DNA of 64,000 nt, taken from NCBI RefSeq assembly GCF_014697375.1, contig NZ_JACJRS010000017.1, positions 1 through 64,000 of the forward strand, written 5' to 3'. A program made the position numbers and the translations under genes. How positions within the stretch are numbered: the first letter of the stretch is position 1; the number at the start of each line of letters is the position of its first letter. This document shows, piece by piece, positions 55,137-64,000 of the stretch. The notes under the pieces are model-generated. The model searched no databases. It was not told where the DNA came from and saw nothing but the letters and a program-made list of their open reading frames with translations. This stretch comes from Phormidium sp. FACHB-1136. GTDB lineage: Bacteria > Cyanobacteriota > Cyanobacteriia > Phormidesmidales > Phormidesmidaceae.

Positions 55137-56009
55137 TTAGGGAATAAGCGGATCAATGTCCAAAGAAATCCTGTAGATGCGCTTTTTGGGCTGTCCGGTG
55201 GCCTGGGCCAGTTGGCGACTGGCATCAGCACGGGAGAGCCCTTGGTGAATTAGGCGTTCTAGTTCGGTGCGCAGGGCGTCATCGGAGAAGGCAATCTCGT
55301 CCTGGGGTGCCCCTTGAAGAATCACGGTAAATTCGCCCTTGGGCTCCTGAGTGTGGTAATAGGTCAGGGCCTCGTCTAGAGTGCCGTGCCAAAATTCCTC
55401 AAAGCGTTTAGTCAGTTCTCGGCCTAGGGTCAGGGGGCGATCTTCCCCTAGGCGTTCCCGTAAATCCGTCAAGGTTTTGACCAACTTATGGGGCGCTTCG
55501 TAGAGGATGATGGTGCGTTCTTCCCGTTGGATGGCCTCTAGGCGGGCGGTGCGGCCTGGGCCTTTGAGGGGCAAAAAGCCTTCAAACACAAACCGATCCG
55601 TGGGTTGCCCAGAAACACAAAGGGCCGTCATGGCGGCGGTGGGGCCAGGGATGGGTACGACGGGAAGATGGGCGGCGACACAGGCGACCACTAACTCATA
55701 GCCCGGATCGGAAATTCCCGGCATCCCAGCATCCGAGACTAGCGCCACAGAGTGCTGCCGTTCTTTTAGGTGGTGCAACACCTCCCCGATGCGACTTTGG
55801 CGGTTATGCTCGTGGTAGCTAATCTGGGGCGTGGTGATCTGAAAATGATGCAGCAGCTTGCCCGTGTGGCGGGTGTCCTCCGCCGCAATCAAATCGACCG
55901 ATTGGAGAATGCGCACAGCCCGAAAGGTCATGTCCTCCAGGTTGCCTAGGGGGGTGCCCACCACATAGAGATGACCGGGCTTGGGATCCGAAGATGCGGC
56001 GTCAACCAT
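55137..56009 (-). CDS. rsmI: 16S rRNA 2'-O-ribose C1402 methyltransferase
   Basis: A 290-residue tetrapyrrole-methylase-fold enzyme that methylates the ribose of C1402 in the ribosomal P site. Diagnostic blocks are LYVVGTPLGNLEDMTFRAVR, LVSDAGMPGISDPGYELV, the GPTAAMTALCVSGQPTDRFV region and FYE-like IILYEAPHKLVKTL. The C-terminal helical extension is present. It lies upstream of nothing on its strand in this window except fabG, 51 bp before it. Confidence 0.93.
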   Translation of the reverse strand: MVDAASSDPKPGHLYVVGTPLGNLEDMTFRAVRILQSVDLIAAEDTRHTGKLLHHFQITTPQISYHEHNRQSRIGEVLHHLKERQHSVALVSDAGMPGISDPGYELVVACVAAHLPVVPIPGPTAAMTALCVSGQPTDRFVFEGFLPLKGPGRTARLEAIQREERTIILYEAPHKLVKTLTDLRERLGEDRPLTLGRELTKRFEEFWHGTLDEALTYYHTQEPKGEFTVILQGAPQDEIAFSDDALRTELERLIHQGLSRADASRQLAQATGQPKKRIYRISLDIDPLIP

Positions 56010-56059
56010 GATATTTATCGTCCTAGCATCTATCGTCCTAGCCTCTGCTGATCTCCGGC

Positions 56060-56836
<777 letters not shown>

Positions 56837-56949
56837 TCAACGTGGGATCTTTAGTGCTAGGGAATGCAACGCCCCTGTACCAACCGATCCGCCCCATCGT
56901 TGTATCACGAAATCGGCCCCTTCCGAACGCTTGCTACAGTCAATGGGTT

Positions 56950-59328
56950 TTACTCCGCCCGTTGCAGGGGGGAGAGTTTAGGATCGATAATCTTGCGTCC
57001 TTGCCCTTGAAACTGAATTGCAAGGCAAATTTTATTGCCCGCCCCAAAAATGTGGGTCACTTGCCCTGCCCCATAGGCTTTGTGAACCACGACATCCCCC
57101 ACTTTCCAGTCGCGTTCGTGGGCACCGCTGCCCGGTTTGGCGGCAGATTCCCGTTGTTTTCTGGCCTCGCGCATGGGGGTACTGATTCGAGGTGTAGCGT
57201 GCTCTGATTTAGCGTTTCCTGAGCGGCGATGGGGACTGTTGCCGCTGACTAAATCCGTAGGCAATTCGGATAGGAAAACCGATGGACTAGCCATTTCTCG
57301 CTGACCATAGAGGCGACGTTCTCTGGCGTGGGAAATAAACAGTCGTTCCTGGGCGCGGGTGATACCCACGTAGCACAGGCGGCGTTCTTCTTCTAGGGCA
57401 GCAGGATCTTCCATCGAGCGATAGTTAGGAAATAAGCCCTCTTCCAAGCCCACCAAGAACACCACAGGAAACTCTAGCCCCTTGGAGGAATGGAGGGTCA
57501 TTAGCGAAACTGCATTTTTGCCGTCCTTGGTATCGTCTAAATCCGAAGCCAAAGAAGCATTGGCTAAGAAGGCTTCTAGGGAAGGATCATCGACGTTCTC
57601 TTCTTCAAATTGCAGAACGGCGTTATAAAGTTCCTGTACGTTGCCAAACCGATCTTCGGCTTCGTCAGTGCCTTCAGCTTTTAGAGCCGCCAAATAACCA
57701 CTATCGTCAAGGACACCCTGGATGATCGTGGAGGCTTTTTGATTCGCCATATCTTCCTGATGCTTTTTGATTACCTCGGCAAATTCCAACACGCCCCTAG
57801 CCGACCGTCCGGCCAAGGTTTTCACTGAAGTTTCGTCAGCTAAAATTTCCCACAGAGGCACTCCTAGGGTTTGGGCGGCTTGGTCTAGTTTGTCTAAAGT
57901 GCCTTTGCCAACGCCCCGTTTCGGTACGTTAATCACCCGCTTCAGGCTCACCGTGTCTGAGGGATTATTAATCAGCCGTAGATAGGCTAGAACGTCTTTA
58001 ATTTCACGACGATCATAGAACCGCATTCCACCCACCACTTGATAGGGAATGCCGTAGCGGGTCAGCATTTCCTCAAAGGCGCGGGATTGGGCATTGGTGC
58101 GGTAGAGAATAGCAAAGTCGCCCCAGTTGAGTTCAGGATGCTGGGTTTCTAGGTGGCGAATTTGGCTGATCACAAAACTAGCTTCGGCAATTTCATCCTC
58201 GGCGTGGTAGATAAAAATACTTTCGCCCTCACCACGGGTGGGGCGCAGCACTTTATCAATGCGTTCGGTATTATTTTCAATCAGGTAATTGGCAGCTTCT
58301 AGAATATTAGATGTGGAGCGATAGTTTTCCTCTAGCTTGACCATCGTGCGAGTATCATCATCGGGTAAACCATCCCCAAAATCATCCTGAAAATTCATCA
58401 GAATGGTGAAATCCGCTGCCCTAAAGGAATAAATTGATTGATCTGCATCACCGACCACAAAAACAGACCGATAATCCCAATTTTTGTAATCAGAAATCTC
58501 TTCGCCATTGGTGGCCAAAAGGCGAATGAGTTCGTACTGGGTGCGGTTGGTATCTTGATATTCGTCTACCAAGACATGACGAAATCGTTTGTGCCAGTAG
58601 GCGAGTACCTGCTCGTTTTGCTGAAACAGGTAAACGGGCATCAAAATCAGGTCGTCGAAATCCAGGGCGTTGTTTTCGGCGAGGGCTTTTTGGTAGTGGC
58701 GATAGACATCGGCAATTACCCGTCCTCGATAGTTGGGTTGTTCTTGCTCTAGTTCGTCGGGGGAGAGTTTTTGATTTTTGGCGTTGCTGATGGCGAAACG
58801 TACAGAGCGAGGATTGAACTTTTTGTCATCCAAGTTAAGGGTTTGGGTGACGATGGTTTTGACTAAACTTTGGGCATCGGATTCATCAAAAATCGAAAAG
58901 CTCTTAGTCCAGCGATAGCCTGCGGGGTGTTGGTATTTTTCAATATCAAATCGCAAAATTCGGGCACAAAGGGCGTGGAAGGTGCCAATCCACAGATGTT
59001 TAGTAATGTTTTTGTAGACCTGGGACTTTAGCTTAGTTTGCTCGTAATCCGATAGGGCTGACAGGGATTTACCATGCTTGGCCTGGGCATCCTGTTCGGC
59101 AAACAAAATCTCGATCCGCTCCTTCATTTCCTTAGCGGCTTTGTTGGTGAAGGTGACGGCCAAGATATTTTCGGGATCGATGCGGTGGGTGAGCACCAGA
59201 TTGGCGATGCGGTACGTTAGGGCGCGGGTTTTGCCCGATCCGGCTCCGGCCACCACCAGCAGCGGGCCGCAGAAATGCTCGACGGCTTGACGTTGGGCGG
59301 GGTTGAGGGGGGCGAGAAAGTTCGTCAT
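56950..59328 (-). CDS. pcrA: UvrD/PcrA-type ATP-dependent DNA helicase
   Basis: A 792-residue superfamily 1A helicase, active in repair and replication restart. It starts MTNFLAPLNPAQRQAVEHFC with the Q motif. Walker A is VAGAGSGKTRALTYRI, motif II LVDEYQDTNRTQYELI, motif III VVGDADQSIYSFRAA, motif VI YVGITRAQERLFISHA. The C terminus has the PcrA/UvrD Tudor-like module with WKVGDVVVHKAYGAGQVTHI. PcrA is favoured over Rep by that module. Confidence 0.94.
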   Translation of the reverse strand: MTNFLAPLNPAQRQAVEHFCGPLLVVAGAGSGKTRALTYRIANLVLTHRIDPENILAVTFTNKAAKEMKERIEILFAEQDAQAKHGKSLSALSDYEQTKLKSQVYKNITKHLWIGTFHALCARILRFDIEKYQHPAGYRWTKSFSIFDESDAQSLVKTIVTQTLNLDDKKFNPRSVRFAISNAKNQKLSPDELEQEQPNYRGRVIADVYRHYQKALAENNALDFDDLILMPVYLFQQNEQVLAYWHKRFRHVLVDEYQDTNRTQYELIRLLATNGEEISDYKNWDYRSVFVVGDADQSIYSFRAADFTILMNFQDDFGDGLPDDDTRTMVKLEENYRSTSNILEAANYLIENNTERIDKVLRPTRGEGESIFIYHAEDEIAEASFVISQIRHLETQHPELNWGDFAILYRTNAQSRAFEEMLTRYGIPYQVVGGMRFYDRREIKDVLAYLRLINNPSDTVSLKRVINVPKRGVGKGTLDKLDQAAQTLGVPLWEILADETSVKTLAGRSARGVLEFAEVIKKHQEDMANQKASTIIQGVLDDSGYLAALKAEGTDEAEDRFGNVQELYNAVLQFEEENVDDPSLEAFLANASLASDLDDTKDGKNAVSLMTLHSSKGLEFPVVFLVGLEEGLFPNYRSMEDPAALEEERRLCYVGITRAQERLFISHARERRLYGQREMASPSVFLSELPTDLVSGNSPHRRSGNAKSEHATPRISTPMREARKQRESAAKPGSGAHERDWKVGDVVVHKAYGAGQVTHIFGAGNKICLAIQFQGQGRKIIDPKLSPLQRAE

Positions 59329-59424
59329 GGAGCCGGGGTGGAATTTTGCCTATCTAGTATGACACTCTGACTCGCGCCCGTTGGCATGGGTTAGGCTAAG
59401 AAGGTCGGCTTTGGTAGCGGTGCT

Positions 59425-60222
59425 ATGCCCTTTGGAACGTCCCTAGCTGCGGCCAATGCGTTGATTGTGGGGGCCAGCCAGGGCATTGGCCTGGGGTTTG
59501 TGCAGCAATTGGTGATGGATGGCCGCTTTGGTCGGGTCTATGGCACCTATCGTCGTCCAGAAACCGCTGGAGCCTTGCTGGCCTTGGCCCAGGCCCACCC
59601 CCACCTGACGCCCCTGAAGATGGATGTGACGGAGGAGGAGAGCATTACCCAGGCCGTCCAGGATCTTCAGGCTAACCTGCAAGCCAACCTATCTATGCCC
59701 GCAACCCCGCCCCGCCTACATCTCGTGGTTTACTGTGTCGGGCTTCTCCACGACGCCACCTTTCAGCCCGAAAAAAGTGTACGGCAGCTAACGAGCGACC
59801 AATTGCTGCGGTCGTTTCAGGTGAATGCGGTGGGAGCCGCCCTGCTCACCAAGCATCTGTTTCCCTTGCTCAACCACGACCAGCCCAGCGTTTTTGGGGC
59901 GATTTCTGCCAAGGTGGGCAGCATTGGCGATAACCGCTTGGGCGGCTGGTACGGCTATCGGGCCTCCAAGGCGGCGCTGAATATGCTGATCAAGACCGCT
60001 TCCCTGGAATACGCCCGCAAAAGCCCCAACACCATCTTCGCCCTCCTCCACCCCGGCACCACCGATACTCGCCTCTCCCAACCCTTTCAACGGGGAGTGC
60101 CGCCAGAGAAATTGTTCCCCGTCTCGCGCACCGTAGCCCAGTTGATGACCGTCATCGACAACCTAGAGCCCACGGACAGCGGCGAATTTTTGAGCTGGGA
60201 CGGTAGCCGTTTACCCTGGTAG
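59425..60222 (+). CDS. Short-chain dehydrogenase/reductase
   Basis: A 265-residue SDR of unknown substrate. The Rossmann motif is ALIVGASQGIGLGFVQQLV. The catalytic YxxxK is in YGYRASKAALNML, with the Ser in FGAISAKVGSIGDN. The region before it contains YCVGLLHDATFQPEKS. It resembles the CsgA/C-factor-like SDR group. It is transcribed forward, divergent from pcrA. Confidence 0.85.
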   Translation: MPFGTSLAAANALIVGASQGIGLGFVQQLVMDGRFGRVYGTYRRPETAGALLALAQAHPHLTPLKMDVTEEESITQAVQDLQANLQANLSMPATPPRLHLVVYCVGLLHDATFQPEKSVRQLTSDQLLRSFQVNAVGAALLTKHLFPLLNHDQPSVFGAISAKVGSIGDNRLGGWYGYRASKAALNMLIKTASLEYARKSPNTIFALLHPGTTDTRLSQPFQRGVPPEKLFPVSRTVAQLMTVIDNLEPTDSGEFLSWDGSRLPW

Positions 60223-60358
60223 AATCCCTGGCCTCTGGCCAGATGGGGCCAGCCCTGGGGTGGGCATCTAGGGAAAAACGTCGTCCCTTTTCGGTACAGC
60301 CCATAGGGTATCTTGGGGTGGTATGAGCCGCCAATTGTGAGCTACAACTTGTGAACCG

Positions 60359-61858
60359 ATGGGCCGTACTCCCACCCTCACCTACGACCGGGGCACGCTG
60401 ATTTTGCACCCGCCCCCACGGGGGAAGGGCTGGATGGATTTTGCCCACTGGGACGACCGGGTGGAAAAATTCCGCATTCCAGCCCATCAGTACCGTGCTC
60501 TGGTGGAAACCCTACGGGCGGAACAGGTGCCGTTTACCGATCAGGCCCAGGGGTTTCAGCCGTTGGATTTGGCCCCCAAGGTGACGATGGAGCCCTATGC
60601 CCACCAGCGGGAAGCCTTGGCCGCGTGGGTGGGGAACCGCTGGCGAGGGGTGGTGGTGTTGCCCACGGCTTCCGGCAAGACCTATCTGGCCCAGATGGCG
60701 ATGCAGGCCACGCCTCGCAACACCTTGATCACCGTACCGACGCTGGATTTGATGCACCAGTGGTATGCCCATTTGGAAGCGGCCTTTCCCGATGTAGAGG
60801 TGGGGCTGTTGGGCGGTGGGTCGAAGGATCGTACCCCGATTTTGGTGGCCACCTACGACAGTGCCGCCATCCACGCCGAAAGCCTGGGCAACCAGTACGC
60901 CCTGCTGATTTGCGACGAATGTCATCACCTGCCCAGTGACTTTAACCGGGTAATTGCCGAATATTCCATCGCGCCCTATCGCCTGGGGTTAACGGCGACC
61001 CCCGACCGCGCCGATGGTCGCCACGAAGACCTGACCCACCTGCTAGGAGCCGTGGTTTACGAGAAATCAGCGGCGGATCTCTCTGGTCAAGCCCTCGCCC
61101 CCTTCGAGATTGTGTCGATTAAGGTGAAGCTCTCTAACCAGGAACGCCATCGCTATGATGAACGGATCGCCCAGCGCAACCGCTTTTTGCAGGAGGCCAA
61201 CATTTGGCTGAGTTCCGCCGAGGGCTGGCAGCGATTTGTGCGAGCCAGTGCCCAATCCCAAGCCGGACGACGGGCCATGCTGGCGCACCGAGAGGCCAAA
61301 ACCATCGCCCTCGGCACCGAAGGCAAGCTGCGCGTCTTGGAAGACCTGTTGGCCCAGCACCACCCAGAGCGCACCCTTGTCTTCACCAACGATAACGCGA
61401 CGGTGTACCGCATCTCCCAAAGCTTTCTCATCCCCGCCATCACCCACCAAACCCCGGTGAAGGAACGCCACGCCATCCTGCAAGCCTTCCGCCAGGGCGA
61501 CTATCCCACCCTCGTCGTCAGCCACGTCCTCAACGAAGGGGTGGATGTGCCCGACGCCCGCATCGCCATTTTGCTATCGGGGACGGGATCCACCCGCGAG
61601 TATGTGCAGCGCCTAGGCCGCATCCTTCGCAAGGGCAGCGGCAATAAACAGGCCATCCTCTACGAAGTGGTAGCGGAGGAAACCACCGAAGAAGCTATCT
61701 CCCAGCGGCGACGGCAAACCGCCCAGCCCAAAGCCCCCCGCCAACTGGAACTGGTGCCCGTCAAACCTGTCTATGCCGTGGAGGACACCCCTCTAGCCAA
61801 GGTCGCCGACCCCGGCCCGGATACCCCCTATCCCGATACGCCGCCCCCCAATGGGTAG
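60359..61858 (+). CDS. XPB/SSL2-type superfamily 2 DNA helicase
   Basis: A 499-residue SF2 helicase. Walker A is LPTASGKTYLAQMA (about 99-112) and motif II is LLICDECHHLPSDF (about 181-194). The motif LGLTATPDRADGR follows. The C-terminal lobe has TLVVSHVLNEGVDVPDARIA and the arginine-rich YVQRLGRILRKGSGNKQAIL. The layout with an N-terminal damage-recognition-like part resembles archaeal and bacterial XPB. Some pair with the nuclease Bax1, but that gene is not seen here. Role in DNA repair is probable. Confidence 0.87.
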   Translation: MGRTPTLTYDRGTLILHPPPRGKGWMDFAHWDDRVEKFRIPAHQYRALVETLRAEQVPFTDQAQGFQPLDLAPKVTMEPYAHQREALAAWVGNRWRGVVVLPTASGKTYLAQMAMQATPRNTLITVPTLDLMHQWYAHLEAAFPDVEVGLLGGGSKDRTPILVATYDSAAIHAESLGNQYALLICDECHHLPSDFNRVIAEYSIAPYRLGLTATPDRADGRHEDLTHLLGAVVYEKSAADLSGQALAPFEIVSIKVKLSNQERHRYDERIAQRNRFLQEANIWLSSAEGWQRFVRASAQSQAGRRAMLAHREAKTIALGTEGKLRVLEDLLAQHHPERTLVFTNDNATVYRISQSFLIPAITHQTPVKERHAILQAFRQGDYPTLVVSHVLNEGVDVPDARIAILLSGTGSTREYVQRLGRILRKGSGNKQAILYEVVAEETTEEAISQRRRQTAQPKAPRQLELVPVKPVYAVEDTPLAKVADPGPDTPYPDTPPPNG

Positions 61859-61910
61859 GGGTTCCAGCCCCAATCTGAACCCTAAAATCCCGCATCCCAA
61901 CCTGACAACC

Positions 61911-61933
61911 GTAGGGGCGAGGTTTCCTCGCCC
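61911..61933. repeat. Dispersed palindrome (GTAGGGGCGAGG-TTTCCTCGCCC)
   Basis: An 8-bp stem GGGCGAGG/CCTCGCCC with a TTT loop, between the converging helicase and histidine kinase genes. A partial copy of the right half follows at once. A bidirectional terminator role is plausible. Confidence 0.65.
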
Positions 61934-61960
61934 AATCCTCGCCCAATGCCGCGGATGGCG

Positions 61961-63346
61961 CTACGGTTTGCTCCCGCCCTGGGGCAATAGCACGGTGACG
62001 GTGGTGCCCTGGTTGAGTTGGCTGTCTAAATAAATGTGGCCGCGATGGGTGTCTACAATCACCTTAGCAATCGCTAAGCCTAGGCCCGTCCCCTGATCGC
62101 CACTGCGCAGTCGAGCCGGATCGGCCCGATAGAAGCGATCAAAGCTGTGGGCCAATGCCTCGGCATCCATGCCAATGCCCGTATCTTGAACCGTGACCTG
62201 CACCCACGCTTGCCCCTGCTGTTTGATGGGCTTGACCGCTACGGAGACCCGTCCCCCCGCTGGCGTGTACTGCAACGCATTACCGATCAGATTGGTGAAG
62301 AGTCGGGTGAGTTGGCTGGCATCGCCCCCGACGACGAGGGCATGTTTGTGATCTAGCAGGGCAGGCTTGGCGGGCAACATTGAGCTAGACCGTGGCCCTG
62401 GATCGCCGATATCGGGCTCGTAGATCAGATCAAGCTGCTTTTCGGTGGCGATCACCTGTTGTTCTTCCAAAACCTCCTCTAGCACCCCCCCCAACATAAT
62501 GGAGGCAGGGGTAAAGGCGATCAACCCGCTTTCCTGGCGGGCCAAAAACAGCAGATCATCCACCAGTCGCCCTAGGCGTCGGGTGAGGCGCTCAATCACC
62601 TGGAACTGCCGCTGCTGGGTGGTCACATCGGGGTCGGGGTCAGACAGGGCCACCTGGGCATTGGTTTGAATCACCGCGATGGGGTTGCGCAGTTCGTGGG
62701 AGGCATCCGCCGTGAATTGCTTGAGCTGTTGGTAGGAGTCGCGCACGGGGGCCATGGCAATCCCCGACAGCAGCCAACCAATCCCCGCCACCGCCCCCAC
62801 CATCAGGCTCGTACCCAGGGCCAAATCCACAATCAGCCGCCGACTGGGCTTGGTTACCTCAAACCAGGGATGGCTCACCCGCAGATAGCCCAACACCTGC
62901 CCCTCCACCTCCACCCGCTCGGTAATTTGTCGCAGAATGAATTCCGGTGCAACCCGCACCGTCTCCCCGGCAGGGTTCACATGGAGCGGTAGGGGCAGCA
63001 GGTCTGAGAGCGTAGACCAGAGCAGCACCCCGCCCGGACTAAACCACTCCAAATCAATGTGGTCATCCTCCACGGTGTGGGCATTGTCGCGAAAGCTGGC
63101 CTCCACATTCACCTGAAGACTGGGGGCGGGCATCAGACGGGTGGGGGAAGGCGGAATCTGATCGGGGCTGGGCTCAATCACCAGCGACCGCTCCACAATT
63201 TCCACCACATGATTGAGGGTGTCATCCACCCGTTCCACTAGCGTCGTTCGCACATAGAGGTAAACCCCACTGGCAAACAGCAGCAGCAGCACCGCCGTTA
63301 CCGCCGTATACCAAAGCGCCAACCGCTGACGAGTCGCCTGAAACAC
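61961..63346 (-). CDS. Two-component sensor histidine kinase
   Basis: A 461-residue membrane kinase. The first transmembrane helix is ALWYTAVTAVLLLLFASGVY (about 11-30). A periplasmic sensor region (about 33-170) has DDTLNHVVEIVERSLVIEP, and the second helix is LMVGAVAGIGWLLSGIAM. The H-box is FTADASHELRNPIAVIQTNA (His about 217), followed by an HATPase domain with NALQYTPAGG, DTGIGMDAEA and GTGLGLAIAKVIVDTHRG. The sensor part resembles cyanobacterial metal-sensing kinases such as the ManS/RppB type, which is uncertain. No response regulator is adjacent. Start is a GTG. Confidence 0.88.
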   Translation of the reverse strand: MFQATRQRLALWYTAVTAVLLLLFASGVYLYVRTTLVERVDDTLNHVVEIVERSLVIEPSPDQIPPSPTRLMPAPSLQVNVEASFRDNAHTVEDDHIDLEWFSPGGVLLWSTLSDLLPLPLHVNPAGETVRVAPEFILRQITERVEVEGQVLGYLRVSHPWFEVTKPSRRLIVDLALGTSLMVGAVAGIGWLLSGIAMAPVRDSYQQLKQFTADASHELRNPIAVIQTNAQVALSDPDPDVTTQQRQFQVIERLTRRLGRLVDDLLFLARQESGLIAFTPASIMLGGVLEEVLEEQQVIATEKQLDLIYEPDIGDPGPRSSSMLPAKPALLDHKHALVVGGDASQLTRLFTNLIGNALQYTPAGGRVSVAVKPIKQQGQAWVQVTVQDTGIGMDAEALAHSFDRFYRADPARLRSGDQGTGLGLAIAKVIVDTHRGHIYLDSQLNQGTTVTVLLPQGGSKP

Positions 63347-63446
63347 CCCGATTCTCCCTAGAGCCCTGTGCCTTGCACCCTACCATGCCATGAACTAGTC
63401 AGACCCAGGAAGCCGCGTTCCTAAACGTCCCTAAAAGACCCAACCC

Positions 63447-64000
63447 CTAGGCATTCAGGATGGCCCCATGGTGGCGCAGGTGATCGGCCACAAAGGTCGC
63501 GATGAAGTAGTAGCCGTGGTCGTAGCCCGGTTGCATCCGCAGGGTGAGGGGCTGTCCGGCTTCCTGACAGGCCGCCTCGAAGACCTCTGGCAATAGTTGC
63601 CCCTCGGCCAAAAAGGGATCGGCGTTGCCCTGGTCGATCAGGATAGGGCGGTTGGCCTGGGCGTGGGTTTTCACGAGATGGCTGGCATCGTAAGTGTTCC
63701 ACAGGGTTTTATCCTCCCCCAAATAACCGCTAAAAGCTTTTTGACCCCAGGGGCATTGGCTGGGAGCCGCGATGGGCGCAAAGGCTGAAATAGACTTAAA
63801 CAAATGGGGATTACGGAGACCGCAGACCAAGGCTCCGTGCCCGCCCATGGAATGGCCAAAAATGCCCTGGCGATCCGGCTGAACGGCAAAGTTGGCGGCG
63901 ATCAGTTCCGGCAGTTCCACCACCACGTAGCTATACATGCGGTAGTGGCGGCTCCAGGGGGGTTGGGTGGCGTTGACGTAGAACCCCGCCCCGAGGCCAA
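63447..64000 (-). CDS. S-formylglutathione hydrolase (5' end outside window)
   Basis: At least 184 residues of an esterase D-type alpha/beta hydrolase that releases formate and glutathione in formaldehyde detoxification. The frame continues past the right edge, where it reads [20 protein letters not shown]. The nucleophile elbow is [14 protein letters not shown], and the catalytic Asp is probably in [10 protein letters not shown]. The His is in [13 protein letters not shown]. These match FrmB/FghA/EstD proteins. The usual partner, glutathione-dependent formaldehyde dehydrogenase, would lie outside the window. Confidence 0.9.
   Translation of the reverse strand, partial: GLGAGFYVNATQPPWSRHYRMYSYVVVELPELIAANFAVQPDRQGIFGHSMGGHGALVCGLRNPHLFKSISAFAPIAAPSQCPWGQKAFSGYLGEDKTLWNTYDASHLVKTHAQANRPILIDQGNADPFLAEGQLLPEVFEAACQEAGQPLTLRMQPGYDHGYYFIATFVADHLRHHGAILNA

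Overview
The window is about 58% GC by eye and reads as a chromosomal segment of a cyanobacterium, most likely a filamentous Leptolyngbya/Nodosilinea-type lineage. This is an inference from gene families: a receiver-DUF3685 protein, a CAAX/CPBP protease with a large secreted N-terminal part, nickel superoxide dismutase with its protease, type II NADH dehydrogenase, Uma2, CHAT-TPR, LabA-like and pentapeptide-repeat proteins. No rRNA, tRNA or CRISPR array was recognised.

Layout. 1-980: an IS630-type transposase fragment cut by the left edge, a gene remnant and a 238-bp element with 19-bp terminal inverted repeats. 982-13328: housekeeping genes (coaX, a NarL-type response regulator, a YqgF-like nuclease, smc, a two-gene membrane operon including a CPBP protease, gltX). 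13452-17867: a small acidic protein and, divergent from it, a two-gene operon coding a membrane-anchored repeat protein and a receiver-DUF3685 protein. 18235-21414: NDH-2, then a secreted protein with 14 [N/D]PCA repeats followed by DoxX and a thiol-dioxygenase-like cupin; this is the most distinctive small cluster of the window. 21461-26620: a CHAT remnant, Uma2, a full CHAT-TPR protein and ribokinase. 27232-41079: CapA-like protein, sodX and sodN, a lipoprotein nuclease, a LabA-like protein, rpsD, DUF924, an aspartoacylase-like amidohydrolase, DUF502, nusB and a pentapeptide protein.

41616-53052 is a type I restriction-modification island. Its frame is hsdM-hsdS-hsdR, but cargo is inserted between the subunits: between hsdM and hsdS a Uma2, a DUF433-UPF0175 fusion and an MntA/HepT toxin-antitoxin pair, ending in a second copy of the hsdM 3' tail; between hsdS and hsdR an AAA ATPase with a small nuclease-like partner and a rearranged set of DUF1828/DUF2442 genes. 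hsdM carries an in-frame 135-codon tandem duplication, an AT-richer catalytic segment and Gly in place of the motif IV Asn, so modification by this locus may be altered or lost. hsdR carries six in-frame 12-bp repeats.

53665-64000 returns to housekeeping: asnS, rsmI, fabG, a PcrA-type helicase, a short-chain dehydrogenase, an XPB-type helicase, a sensor histidine kinase and an S-formylglutathione hydrolase cut by the right edge. Dispersed palindromic repeats of at least three families lie between genes, and several long perfect hairpins sit between divergently transcribed genes.
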